From: BQJU01 sp965229635
Lineage (GTDB): Bacteria > Bacteroidota > Bacteroidia > Chitinophagales > Saprospiraceae
Direction: 5' to 3'
NCBI GenBank assembly: GCA_965229635.1
Contig: OZ245894.1
Coordinates: forward strand, 2,418,001 to 2,482,000
Length of the DNA: 64,000 nucleotides
Below, piece by piece: positions 52,713 to 60,793 of this stretch. The notes below the pieces were generated by a model that saw only the letters and a program-made list of their open reading frames with translations, was not told the DNA's origin and did not search any database. The translations under genes were made by a program, and so were the position numbers. The first letter of the stretch is position 1. Every line of letters starts with the position of its first letter.

Positions 52713-55136
52713 ATGTTGACCAATCATCTAAAGGCCGCTTTTCGTTATTTGCGAAACCATAAATTTTATGCACTCACCAACTTCGGGGGACTGACCCTGG
52801 GTTTTTTCTGCTTTTTATTGCTCAATTTCTACGTCAGTAGCGAGCAGCAATACGATCGGGAACATGCGGGTGCATTCCGGTTGCTGCAAAAGATTGTGGA
52901 GGATAATGGAGACCTTCGGGTGAGTGCTCCTGTTGGGCCGAGGGTCGGGTCAAGTAGTAAAGAGCAGATACCGGAGGTGGAAGCGGCTACCCAAATACTG
53001 GAAATGGGTAGAATGACGGTTGGTAATGACCCCACTAATTTGCATTATGAGCGGATTTTTACCATTGATCGTGATTTTTTCGAGGTATTTAATTTCCCAT
53101 TGAAGGAAGGTACGCTTGAAGAAGCTTTTACGACGCCTAATGGATTGATTATTACTGAAACACTGGCAAACAAGTATTTTGGAGACGAGTCAGCGTTGAA
53201 GAAGGTCTTGAAGGTAAATCAGATTGAAGGTGTGATCGCTGGAGTATTGAAAGACTTACCAGAAAACACGCATTTGGCCGTCAACCTGATGCTCCCCACC
53301 CAAACCGCCTCGGCGACCTTTCGGTGGTGGAATGATTTTATGCAAAGCAACTGGCACCGCAATGCATTTATCACTTACGTGAAATTGAATAAAAATGCGC
53401 AGCCTGGGGAAGTAGCAAGAAAGGTTACAAAACTGGCCAAGGACAACTGGCCACAAGATGAAACGTTTAATAGCGAATTTGTACTTCAACCCGTGGCCGA
53501 TATCCACCTTTCACCGGAAATTGTAGAAGGGGAGATCAACAAGAATCGCGGCAATAATTTTTACGTATCCATTTTCTTTTGGATGGCGCTGATTATCCTT
53601 TTAGTCGCCTGTTTTAATTATGCCGGACTATTAAATGTGGCATTTATGGGCCGCTTTCGCGAAATCGGCGTGCGCAAAGCCGTAGGCGCCAATCAAGATC
53701 AGCTACTGTTTCAGTTTTTTGTGGAGAGCTTGTTGCTGACAAGTTTGGCACTCGCCTCAGCCTTCATTTTGCTCAATGTACTGCAACCCAGAGTCATTGA
53801 TATCCTGGGTAAATCTTTTGACTGGTCCTATTTGCCGCTGGCGCAAATTGGCTGGCTGGCCCTCGCCGGATTGGGCGTAAGCCTGGTGGCTATTGCCTAT
53901 CCGGCCTGGTTGATTTCCAAGGTCGCTACCGTTAAGGCCCTCAACGAAGAACGGCGAGGCAGCAGTCGGCTTCCCATCCGGAAAGTGGTGACGTTTTTCC
54001 AATTTACGGCGGCCATTACACTCATTGCCTGCACCTTGATTTTTTACAATCAACTCAACTATCTACAGGCCAAAAACCTGGGCTTTGATATGCAGGGCAT
54101 GGCGGTGGTGGATATCAATAGCCGAACCTTGCGCAGCCAGTTTGAAGCCATCAAGGCCGAATTTGGCAAATTACCCGAGGTCGAAGCCGTCAGCGTCTCT
54201 TCACGTGTGCCCGGCGAGTGGAAGGCTTTTCCTATGGTGAGTGTAAAAACTCCCGCGATGCCAGCTGCCGATACCCGCGACATGATCTTCCTGGGAGCGG
54301 ACCAGGACTTCATGAGTACTTATGACATAGAACTGATGGAAGGCAAGAATTTCTCCGGAGCACTATCGGATAGTTCCCGCGTGATGATCAACCAGGCCGC
54401 CATTCAGGCGCTGGGTCTGACCGATCCCATTGGACAAATGATCGAGATTCCGTCTGTCAACTGGGGCGGTGATAATAATGCTCTGGAGCAGCCCTTCCAG
54501 GCGCAGGTTATTGGTGTAATAAACGACTTCCATTTCGAAGACTTCCACCAAAAGATCAAACCCATGGTCATCGGCTTCTGGGAAAATCCAGTGCACAATA
54601 TCGACTACTATTCCCTCAAGGTTAACACTGATGACTGGGCCACAACGATCGCCTCCTTACGGGAAATCAACGACCGCTTTGACCCCGAAAACCCTATTGA
54701 ATACCACATCCTCAACGACCAGTTTCAGCGCTTCTACGAAGCCGATATTACGCGCAGCCGCCTGCTCATCTTTTTCTCCACCATTGTGGTGCTTATTGCT
54801 TGTCTGGGACTGTTTGTCATGACCGCCTTTGCTCTGCACAACCGCACCAAGGAAATCGGCATTCGCAAGGTATTGGGCGCCACGACTACCCAAATTGTAC
54901 AGTTGGTGACGAAGGAATTTGTGTTACTGGTCGGACTGGCTGCCCTAATCGGCATTCCCGTAGCCTGGTACGTCATGGGGCGCTGGCTCGATGAATTTGC
55001 CTACCGCATCGACCTGCACTGGTGGTATTTTGCCATTGCGGGCATTGCGGCGCTGATCATTGCCCTGCTTACGGTGAGTATGCAAAGTATCCGGGCGGCG
55101 TTGGCCAATCCGGTGGAGAGTTTGCGGAATGAGTGA
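52713..55136 (+). CDS. MacB/FtsX-type permease 11 (last of run 2)
   Basis: An 807-residue permease separated from permease 10 by a 260-bp gap, so it may have its own promoter. Helix 1 is ALTNFGGLTLGFFCFLLLNFY, more aromatic than in the others. The first coupling loop is GRFREIGVRKAVGANQDQL, the most diverged of the first-half loops; the second is NRTKEIGIRKVLGATTTQI. The periplasmic domain keeps FEVFNFPLKEGTLEEAFTTP. The tail is RAALANPVESLRNE. No TGTTC-N6-GAACA site or sigma-54-like promoter was found upstream of it. Confidence 0.92.
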   Translation: MLTNHLKAAFRYLRNHKFYALTNFGGLTLGFFCFLLLNFYVSSEQQYDREHAGAFRLLQKIVEDNGDLRVSAPVGPRVGSSSKEQIPEVEAATQILEMGRMTVGNDPTNLHYERIFTIDRDFFEVFNFPLKEGTLEEAFTTPNGLIITETLANKYFGDESALKKVLKVNQIEGVIAGVLKDLPENTHLAVNLMLPTQTASATFRWWNDFMQSNWHRNAFITYVKLNKNAQPGEVARKVTKLAKDNWPQDETFNSEFVLQPVADIHLSPEIVEGEINKNRGNNFYVSIFFWMALIILLVACFNYAGLLNVAFMGRFREIGVRKAVGANQDQLLFQFFVESLLLTSLALASAFILLNVLQPRVIDILGKSFDWSYLPLAQIGWLALAGLGVSLVAIAYPAWLISKVATVKALNEERRGSSRLPIRKVVTFFQFTAAITLIACTLIFYNQLNYLQAKNLGFDMQGMAVVDINSRTLRSQFEAIKAEFGKLPEVEAVSVSSRVPGEWKAFPMVSVKTPAMPAADTRDMIFLGADQDFMSTYDIELMEGKNFSGALSDSSRVMINQAAIQALGLTDPIGQMIEIPSVNWGGDNNALEQPFQAQVIGVINDFHFEDFHQKIKPMVIGFWENPVHNIDYYSLKVNTDDWATTIASLREINDRFDPENPIEYHILNDQFQRFYEADITRSRLLIFFSTIVVLIACLGLFVMTAFALHNRTKEIGIRKVLGATTTQIVQLVTKEFVLLVGLAALIGIPVAWYVMGRWLDEFAYRIDLHWWYFAIAGIAALIIALLTVSMQSIRAALANPVESLRNE

Positions 55137-55212
55137 TGCTTTTGGAAGGAGTGGAGGAGGTGGAAGGAATGCCTGGATATTGGGAAATTAGTGCGAAAGT
55201 CGTACCTCAATC

Positions 55213-55656
55213 TTACTTTTCCTTAAGCTCTACTTTAGTAAACTGAGAAGTAATCTCTCCATATTTATTGTATTGAACTTCATGCTGGAAATCTATGGTC
55301 AGGTGGTCCTTTTCAAGGACTTTTAGGGTTTGGTTTGCTTTGTTTCTCAAAACATCCCAATCACTTTGATATTGGTCTATTTCAAACCAAAAACTTTCTT
55401 CCTTTTCATCGGTCCAAAAGTCTAGAAGATTATCAATTTCATCAAGTGCTTCTGCTGCCGCTTTATCGATCAGGTTAGACTCAACAAACTGACTTCTATT
55501 TAATGTATAGTAAGTTTCAAAGTCTATAGCCATCTCATCACCAGCGAACCCAATGCCATAGTAGTTCTTTTGTAGTTTTACGGGTAAAGTCATTGCAATC
55601 AGAGTGATTACTAATTCTTCAAATTGTCGGTTGAGACTGTTTTTTTCCATTTGCAT
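55213..55656 (-). CDS. Hypothetical protein (about 147 aa)
   Basis: A protein of unknown family, acidic and probably helical (SNLIDKAAAEALDEIDNLLDF, WFEIDQYQSDWDVLRNKANQ) with a beta-rich N-terminus and C-terminus. I start it at MQMEKNSLNRQFEELVITLI (55656; 55650 is also possible). The frame is open up to 55728, but an intrinsic terminator of the upstream gene (55703-55725) lies inside that extension, which makes the longer version unlikely. No signal peptide or membrane segment is seen. Its neighbours give no clue to its job. Confidence 0.6.
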   Translation of the reverse strand: MQMEKNSLNRQFEELVITLIAMTLPVKLQKNYYGIGFAGDEMAIDFETYYTLNRSQFVESNLIDKAAAEALDEIDNLLDFWTDEKEESFWFEIDQYQSDWDVLRNKANQTLKVLEKDHLTIDFQHEVQYNKYGEITSQFTKVELKEK

Positions 55657-55702
55657 ATAAAATGAAAACTCATAGGGAAATTCAATGGTTCCGGTTAAAG
55701 CC

Positions 55703-55725
55703 AAAAAAAGGCGGGAAAGCCCGCC
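55703..55725 (-). terminator. Intrinsic terminator of the 55786-56208 lipoprotein gene
   Basis: Minus strand: GGCGGG, loop CTTT, CCCGCC (55725-55710), followed by seven T (55709-55703). It is a textbook Rho-independent terminator, 61 nt past the lipoprotein gene. Confidence 0.8.
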
Positions 55726-55785
55726 CACCGGCTTGCCTCCCCGCGCCTACTCACATAGATTAATAAAACTGTTGCCGCAGTTATA

Positions 55786-56208
55786 TTAAATTCTTTCGAA
55801 ATGCAGTTCTTCCAAATGTTCGTCGTTGTCGTCTTTCAGCTTGATCAGGTTGTCCGTCTTTTCGAGTATGATCCAATCGTCGATCAGGTCGGTCAGTGGT
55901 TTGGCCGAGCCGATGTTGATGATCAGCTTTTGGCTGCTGTTGTTTACCGACCACGTTCCGGTTTGTAAACTTTCATTACGACTGGCTTCGAAAACGCCGT
56001 TTTCTTTAAAGTTGAAGGTATACCCGGCAAAGTCCGAAGTTTCGTCTTGGTCTTTGTCCCAGTAATAAGTCACTTCCCATGCTCCGGAGGTTTCTAGTAC
56101 GTCGGTCAAATTATTGATATCTACCGAATCATCGGGAATGTTTGTGCAGGAGAACATCGACAGGGATGTCACTGCAATCATCATTAAAATCCATTTTGTG
56201 TATTTCAT
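55786..56208 (-). CDS. Small lipoprotein, lipocalin-like (140 aa)
   Basis: A 140-residue lipoprotein with the signal MKYTKWILMMIAVTSLSMFS and lipid-anchor Cys21. The ATG at 56208 is preferred to the one at 56256 because it starts this signal. The mature part has SGAWEVTYYWDKDQDETSDFAG, YTFNFKENGVFEASRNES, LQTGTWSVNNSSQKLIIN and DDWIILEKTDNLIKLKD: the W..YY...G..F.F...G.....G.W pattern of Bacteroidota lipocalin-like lipoproteins. It lies between a second LytTR regulator and its own terminator. The ligand is unknown. Confidence 0.75.
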   Translation of the reverse strand: MKYTKWILMMIAVTSLSMFSCTNIPDDSVDINNLTDVLETSGAWEVTYYWDKDQDETSDFAGYTFNFKENGVFEASRNESLQTGTWSVNNSSQKLIINIGSAKPLTDLIDDWIILEKTDNLIKLKDDNDEHLEELHFERI

Positions 56209-56301
56209 AATTGCGAGTTTTAAGTCAAAATTAGATGCCATTCGAATAGGATACAATTAATTGATACTGAGCAAGGAAAATTGCTTGCTGAACAAGGATG
56301 T

Positions 56302-57063
56302 TTAGTTCTTCGCTTCTCCTTTTAGCCATTTTTTGAAGGTGCTGGATCGATCTGTACTGACGATGGTTTCGGTCTCGAATGGTGGATCGAGAATGATCTT
56401 TACCCGTGATTTACTGGCGGCCTGCATACCCTGAATGGCATTGATGTTGACCACCATCTGCCGGTTGATTCTAAAGAAGGCGTCCTGATCAAGCATCTCC
56501 GTAATCTGGTCCAGGGGCCGATCCAGCGAATACCGATCACCATTATTAGTAACGACAAAGGCTTTGCGGCTCTTCATATAGAAGTAGGCTGCATCTTTCA
56601 GCTCTACGATTTTAATTCTTCTCTTTTGCTGGATCAGCAGTCGTCGATTACGTTGGGATTTAGGCCTCAGCGCCTGAGCTACTTCTTCGTAATTGGGAAT
56701 GTTGCGTTCGAAGCGTTTCCAAAACTTCTTCCAGGCGTGCTCCAGCTGTTCCCTGCGAATTGGCTTTAGTAGGTAATCCAGCGTGTTGAGTGAAAAGGCA
56801 CGAATAGCATAGGCTTCATCGCCAGAGGTAATAATGATGGGGGAACTGATCTTTCGAAATTTAAACAGATCAAAGCAGATGCCATCTTCCAGGTGAATGT
56901 CCATAAAGATTAAATCGGGTGGTTGATGAGTATCTATCCAGCTGATTACATTCCGGATACTTTGCAATGGTCCCTGAATGTCAATATTCTCATCCATGGC
57001 ACTGATCATTCGGTGTAAACGACGAGCAGCATTAGGATCATCTTCAATAATGAGGACTTGCAT
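56302..57063 (-). CDS. LytTR family response regulator, no adjacent kinase
   Basis: A 253-residue paralogue of the regulator at 2948-3703. The receiver has IIEDDPNAARRL, phosphoacceptor Asp55 in LIFMDIHLEDG and Lys100 in DYLLKP. The LytTR domain includes KDAAYFYMKSRKAFVVTNNG, FFRINRQMVVNINAI and SRVKIILDPPF. No histidine kinase gene lies near, so it is an orphan. Its own upstream region carries a 21-bp-spaced pair of LytTR-type half-sites, and the opposite gene set (cytochromes, YceI) has another. The kinase at 3700-6573 is a candidate partner, by inference only. Confidence 0.93.
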   Translation of the reverse strand: MQVLIIEDDPNAARRLHRMISAMDENIDIQGPLQSIRNVISWIDTHQPPDLIFMDIHLEDGICFDLFKFRKISSPIIITSGDEAYAIRAFSLNTLDYLLKPIRREQLEHAWKKFWKRFERNIPNYEEVAQALRPKSQRNRRLLIQQKRRIKIVELKDAAYFYMKSRKAFVVTNNGDRYSLDRPLDQITEMLDQDAFFRINRQMVVNINAIQGMQAASKSRVKIILDPPFETETIVSTDRSSTFKKWLKGEAKN

Positions 57064-57087
57064 AAAGATCAGTTTAGTAATATTAGC

Positions 57088-57160
57088 TGAATGTAGGATA
57101 AGGGTACTACTCAGGCAAATTCTGGTGCGCGAACGGGGAGGATTTCCCGCTCAACGGGAA
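57088..57160 (-). promoter_or_regulatory. Putative LytTR operator and -7-like element of the orphan LytTR gene
   Basis: AACGGGGA at 57132-57139 and AACGGGAA at 57153-57160 are 21 bp apart. On the minus strand they read TCCCCGTT and TTCCCGTT. A weak -7-like TACATTCA (57095-57088, 6 of 8 matches to TAnnTTTG) begins 37 nt from the nearer half-site, exactly as in the two other copies. Confidence 0.5.
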
Positions 57161-57309
57161 TATTTTTTTTGATTGGACCGAGATTACAGATGTCGCCAAT
57201 TAAGCAAACATCTCCTTTTCTAAAGCATATTTCATTCCTTCCGATAATTGCCGGGAAGTACTTGCCGTTAGTCCTTCAATTGATTAAAAGGGCCTGACAA
57301 AGCCATTTG

Positions 57310-57380
57310 CCGGTTCAACGGCCTTTTATTCCCGTTCAGCAATCTCTTCTTTCTTTAGGTACGGCAATGCTCTATTTTTG
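57310..57380 (+). promoter_or_regulatory. Putative LytTR operator and -7 element of the cytochrome operon
   Basis: CCGGTTCA at 57310-57317 and CCCGTTCA at 57331-57338 are 21 bp apart and point toward the gene at 57426. TATTTTTG (57373-57380) is an exact TAnnTTTG -7 element starting 37 nt after the nearer GTT. The geometry matches the YceI/kinase/LytTR operon. Confidence 0.55.
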
Positions 57381-57425
57381 GACCAGCAAAGAGCTTTGAG
57401 AGATTATAAAAAACAATCGACCTGA

Positions 57426-58181
57426 ATGAATATGCGTATTAGCCCTTATTGGCCACTGTGTTTTTTTGTGTTTAGCCTCCTGCTGGGAGCAGGAGCCTGT
57501 AAACACGATCCATTTCTGGAGGATGATACCTTCACTCCGATAGATACTACGGATGTAGATCCCGGTGATACAACAACCATGGGCACCCCTTGTGATCCTG
57601 ATGTGGTCTATTTTGACCAGCAGGTACTGCCTATTCTGCAATCCAATTGTGCCCTAAGTGGTTGCCACGATGCGATTACGCAGGAAGATGGAGTCAACCT
57701 GACGAGCTATGAAAAGGTGATGCAAACGGCTGATGTCCGACCCAATGACCTCGATGGTAGTGATTTGTATGAAGTCATTACTGATGACGATGTGGATGAT
57801 CGTATGCCTCCTTCTCCAAATACCCCACTTAATAGCGAGCAAGTGCAGTTGATTGCCAATTGGATTCTACAGGGAGCACAAGACCTGGAATGTGATGAAA
57901 ATGCTGGTGGTTGTGATACCGAGAATATCAGCTACGCCAGTTTTGTACAGCCCCTCATTCAAAATACCTGTCAGGGATGCCACAGCGGAGGTGCACCTTC
58001 GGCTGGAATAGACCTGAGTACTTATCAGGGGGTGAAGGGTGTTGCTGATAATGGCCGCTTGTATGGCGCCATCTCCTGGCAGTCCGGATTTGTGAATATG
58101 CCCTTTAATGGCAACCAGTTGCCGGATTGTACCATCGACAAGATCAAGTCGTGGATCGATGCCGGTGCTCCCAATAACTAA
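57426..58181 (+). CDS. Di-heme-type cytochrome c lipoprotein
   Basis: A 251-residue lipoprotein (signal MNMRISPYWPLCFFVFSLLL, lipid Cys25). The start could also be M3 at 57432. Two cytochrome-like modules are visible. The first has VLPILQSNCALSGCH, in which the heme motif is stretched to C-x4-C-H (Cys75, Cys80, His81), with DDRMPPSPNTPL downstream (Met127). The second has LIQNTCQGCH, a normal C-x2-C-H (Cys182, Cys185, His186), with VNMPF (Met225) and the ending IKSWIDAGAPNN. Modules of this type occur in Bacteroidota and planctomycete surface cytochromes. It opens a plus-strand series with a LytTR-type promoter. Confidence 0.85.
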   Translation: MNMRISPYWPLCFFVFSLLLGAGACKHDPFLEDDTFTPIDTTDVDPGDTTTMGTPCDPDVVYFDQQVLPILQSNCALSGCHDAITQEDGVNLTSYEKVMQTADVRPNDLDGSDLYEVITDDDVDDRMPPSPNTPLNSEQVQLIANWILQGAQDLECDENAGGCDTENISYASFVQPLIQNTCQGCHSGGAPSAGIDLSTYQGVKGVADNGRLYGAISWQSGFVNMPFNGNQLPDCTIDKIKSWIDAGAPNN

Positions 58182-58218
58182 AGAAGCTTCTGAATCCTCA
58201 CATAAGAACAAAAACATC

Positions 58219-58590
58219 ATGATGAATTTTAGCAAAGCTGTTGCCCTATTTACACTACTTAGTTTGGCCGCCAGTGGTTGTTACTACGATGTAGAAGAAG
58301 AAATTTATCCTACGACCGAATGTGATACTATGGATATCACCTACTCGATGGATGTACTGCCCATCATTGAAACAAATTGCTACGTGTGCCATGATCAGGC
58401 CACAAACCTGGGTAACGTGACCCTGGAGGGTTACGAACGACTGAAAACTGTTGCGGATAACGGAAAATTATTAGGGGTGATCAAACACCAGCCCGGCTTC
58501 CCGATGATGCCACAAAATGCACCTCAACTGGTGGAATGTGACATCGCCAAGATCGAGCAATGGGTGAATGACGGCGCCCCCAATAATTAA
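58219..58590 (+). CDS. Mono-heme cytochrome c lipoprotein
   Basis: A 123-residue lipoprotein beginning at MMNFSKAVALFTLLSLAASG (lipid Cys21); the start may be the first or second Met (58219 or 58222). The open frame reaches back to 58108 inside the previous gene, but that extension has no signal. Heme motif CYVCH (Cys54, Cys57, His58) follows VLPIIETN; Met96/Met97 in PGFPMMPQNAP are probable axial ligands. The end, IEQWVNDGAPNN, mirrors the IKSWIDAGAPNN of the upstream gene, so it is a short paralogue of that protein's second module. It lies 37 nt after the first cytochrome gene. Confidence 0.85.
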   Translation: MMNFSKAVALFTLLSLAASGCYYDVEEEIYPTTECDTMDITYSMDVLPIIETNCYVCHDQATNLGNVTLEGYERLKTVADNGKLLGVIKHQPGFPMMPQNAPQLVECDIAKIEQWVNDGAPNN

Positions 58591-58693
58591 CCCTATTTGG
58601 ATTAGTAAGAGAAAGTGTTTTTCTGTCTAACACTACCTGGGGTTGCGGATGCACAGTTCGCTTCCTCAGGTTTAACGAACAAAACCTAAAATT

Positions 58694-59110
58694 ATGAAAA
58701 AGTACCTGAAATATCTATTGATTTTACCCATTGTGGGACTTGCTGTAGCTTATTATATGTACAACAAACCTCACGAGCAGATGGCTGGAGCCAAAGCTAC
58801 CTATGAATTATCAGCAAATGAATTGTTTTCTGAGTTCGAGGGGGATGAGGCAGCCGCCAATGAAAAATACCTGGATGAAGTCATAGAAGTGGAAGGTACG
58901 GTAAAAGCGGTTTCCCAGGATGAGGATGGTACGGTGAGTATTACCCTCAGTACTGACGGTGATATGTTTGGTGTGATCTGCCAGTTGGACAACTTGAGTA
59001 CGCCTAAAAGAACCGAATTTGAGGTGGGGGAAAAGGTAGCGTTCAAAGGCATTTGCACCGGCATGCTCATGGATGTCGTCCTCGTCAGATGTGTGGAAGT
59101 CGATATATAA
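58694..59110 (+). CDS. Membrane-anchored OB-fold protein (tRNA_anti-like)
   Basis: A 138-residue protein with an N-terminal membrane anchor (YLKYLLILPIVGLAVAYYMY), then SANELFSEFEGDEAAANEKY and an OB-fold: VIEVEGTVKAVSQDEDG, TVSITLSTDGDMFGVICQLD, VGEKVAFKGICTGMLMDVVL. This is the tRNA_anti-like family of Bacteroidota, periplasmic OB-fold proteins whose ligand is not known to me. It comes between the cytochromes and a YceI gene, so a role in envelope redox or lipid-ligand chemistry is possible but unproven. Confidence 0.85.
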   Translation: MKKYLKYLLILPIVGLAVAYYMYNKPHEQMAGAKATYELSANELFSEFEGDEAAANEKYLDEVIEVEGTVKAVSQDEDGTVSITLSTDGDMFGVICQLDNLSTPKRTEFEVGEKVAFKGICTGMLMDVVLVRCVEVDI

Positions 59111-59172
59111 ATTCAAAATAAAACAAATAGAGCTTCTTAAACGCCTGTATTTATTATTTAGCCATCTAACAA

Positions 59173-59736
59173 ATGAAAGAAATGAAAAAATTATTGTTGT
59201 TCGCCATCTTAATGGCATTTGGATTGACCACTATTCAAGCACAAAAATATTTTACTCGAGAAGGAAAGGTTTCCTTTACGTCGGAAGCTCCTCTGGAGCG
59301 CATTGAGGCCAACAATCACAAGGCTACTAGTGTGATGGATGCCGAAACCGGCAAGATGGAATTTGCGATCCTGATCAAGGCTTTTCAATTTGAAAAGGCG
59401 TTGATGCAGGAACACTTCAATGAAAATTACCTGGAAAGTAGCAAATTTCCCAAGGCCGTTTTTAAAGGGGAGATTGTCAACCTTTCCGATGTCAATTTTT
59501 CGGAAAACGGAACCTACAAAGTAAATGTGAAAGGGCAGATGACCATTCACGGGGTAACCAAGGAAATTGAGGCACCCGGCACCATTACCATCAATAATGG
59601 TGACATTTCTGCTGCTTCCAATTTTCAGCTGACGGTGGCTGATTATGAAATTGAAATTCCTTCAATCGTAAGAGAAAAAATTGCCAAAACGGTAGATGTC
59701 GCGGTTGACCTGAATTACCAACCATACAAAAGTTAA
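59173..59736 (+). CDS. YceI family protein (cytochrome locus)
   Basis: A 187-residue secreted YceI protein (MKEMKKLLLFAILMAFGLTT, cleavage after IQA). The ATG at 59182 (second Met) is an alternative start. It has KVSFTSEAPLERIEANNHKA, EFAILIKAFQFEKALMQEHF, YLESSKFPKAVFKGEI, VKGQMTIHGVTKEIEAPGTI and IEIPSIVREKIAKTVDVAV. It resembles the YceI at 6574-7128 in every block (for example QEHFNENYLES against REHFNENYMES). It is followed by a strong terminator hairpin, so it is probably the last gene of the cytochrome transcript. Confidence 0.92.
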   Translation: MKEMKKLLLFAILMAFGLTTIQAQKYFTREGKVSFTSEAPLERIEANNHKATSVMDAETGKMEFAILIKAFQFEKALMQEHFNENYLESSKFPKAVFKGEIVNLSDVNFSENGTYKVNVKGQMTIHGVTKEIEAPGTITINNGDISAASNFQLTVADYEIEIPSIVREKIAKTVDVAVDLNYQPYKS

Positions 59737-59756
59737 GCATTAAGTGATTTCAATCT

Positions 59757-59784
59757 CCCCGGTCGGGCTGTGTTCCGACCGGGG
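59757..59784 (+). terminator. Terminator hairpin after the YceI gene
   Basis: CCCCGGTCGG (59757-59766), loop GCTGTGTT, and the exact complement CCGACCGGGG (59775-59784): 10 bp, GC-rich, followed by ATTTTGCGCTTT. The T tract is interrupted, but the stem is strong. Confidence 0.7.
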
Positions 59785-59802
59785 ATTTTGCGCTTTAATA
59801 TG

Positions 59803-59854
59803 CCTAAACCCCAAAATCCTAAATCCTAAATCCTAAAACCTAAAACCTAAATCC
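59803..59854. repeat. CCTAAA-type short tandem repeat
   Basis: About seven imperfect units of 6-8 bp (CCTAAAC, CCAAAAT, CCTAAAT twice, CCTAAAA twice, CCTAAAT) between the YceI terminator and the next gene. It is the longest of the CCTAAA strings scattered between genes in this window. Confidence 0.7.
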
Positions 59855-59896
59855 TTGTCTGTACATCCTAATTCCTCACATAATACCATCACCAGT

Positions 59897-60793
59897 ATGA
59901 AATTTTATTCAAGCCTTTACTGTTTGCTATTGCTGCTGTTTACCGGTACCCTTACGGCTCAGGATGATGACCTGCTGTCCTTATTGGGGGAAGAAGAAGA
60001 AACCACCGAGCGTGTAACAGCCAGTTTTAAGACCAACCGGGTGATCAATCTGCACTCGCTGGAAAGCACCGCGGGTGGCGTTTTTGATTTTAAAATTTCC
60101 CACCGTTTTGGTATGCTCAACCGAGGTGCTTATGAGCTGTTTGGTCTTGATCAGGCATCCATTCGGCTGGGAGGTGACTTTGGCATTACTGATCGGTTGA
60201 CCGTTGGTATTGGGCGGAGTAGCTTTGAGAAGACTTACGATGGTTTTGTGAAGTATAAATTTCTGTGGCAAAGCCGTGGCAAACGCACCATGCCAATTTC
60301 TGCGGCCTTGTTTACCAGTGCAGCCATTCAAACCCTGAAATGGCAAAACCCGGATCGGGATAACTACTTTTCCTCTCGCTTGTACTACACGACACAGCTG
60401 ATCATCGGCCGGAAATTTAGTGAAGGGTTTAGTTTGCAATTGTCGCCCACCATGGTACACCGCAATCTGGTGAAGTTTACCTCCGAAGCCAATGACGTTT
60501 ATGCTTTAGGTATCGCCGGCAGGATTAAGCTCAGCCGGCGGATTACGCTTAATGCGGAGTATATCTACGTACTGCCCGATCAATTGCTGCCCGGCTTTCG
60601 CAATGCCTTATCAATTGGCTTCGATATCGAAACCGGTGGCCACGTATTCCAGCTCCACTTTACCAACTCCACTTCGATGATTGAAAAAGGCTTCATCACC
60701 CAAACAACAGGTGATTGGGCCGATGGCGGTATTCACTTCGGCTTTAATGTATCGAGGGTGTTTACAATTGTGAAGCCCAAAGAATTTAGATAA
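59897..60793 (+). CDS. DUF5777-type outer-membrane beta-barrel protein
   Basis: A 298-residue predicted beta-barrel. I use the ATG at 59897 (MKFYSSLYCLLLLLFTGTLT signal, ending AQ) rather than the one at 59855. The mature part has TERVTASFKTNRVINLHSLES, ISHRFGMLNRGAYELFGLDQ, ASIRLGGDFGITDRLTVGIG and RSSFEKTYDGFVKYKFLWQS, the Bacteroidota DUF5777 signature, and ends FGFNVSRVFTIVKP. Genes of this family often occur beside YceI and cytochrome genes, as here, but I know of no assigned substrate. A terminator and a CCTAAA string separate it from YceI, so it may have its own promoter. Confidence 0.85.
   Translation: MKFYSSLYCLLLLLFTGTLTAQDDDLLSLLGEEEETTERVTASFKTNRVINLHSLESTAGGVFDFKISHRFGMLNRGAYELFGLDQASIRLGGDFGITDRLTVGIGRSSFEKTYDGFVKYKFLWQSRGKRTMPISAALFTSAAIQTLKWQNPDRDNYFSSRLYYTTQLIIGRKFSEGFSLQLSPTMVHRNLVKFTSEANDVYALGIAGRIKLSRRITLNAEYIYVLPDQLLPGFRNALSIGFDIETGGHVFQLHFTNSTSMIEKGFITQTTGDWADGGIHFGFNVSRVFTIVKPKEFR

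Larger units (their letters stand above)
57064..57425. other. Divergent intergenic region, 362 bp
   Basis: Lies between the orphan LytTR gene (minus) and the cytochrome genes (plus). It holds one LytTR-type operator for each direction and the two -7-like elements described separately. The centre (57170-57300) has no clear motif or gene. Confidence 0.6.

Noticed and set aside
55657..55728. Longer N-terminus for the hypothetical gene at 55213
   Set aside because: The extension runs through the intrinsic terminator of the upstream gene (55703-55725).
59803..59854. Telomere-like repeat suggesting a linear chromosome end
   Set aside because: The units are imperfect, short and internal, with genes on both sides; similar strings occur at several intergenic places.
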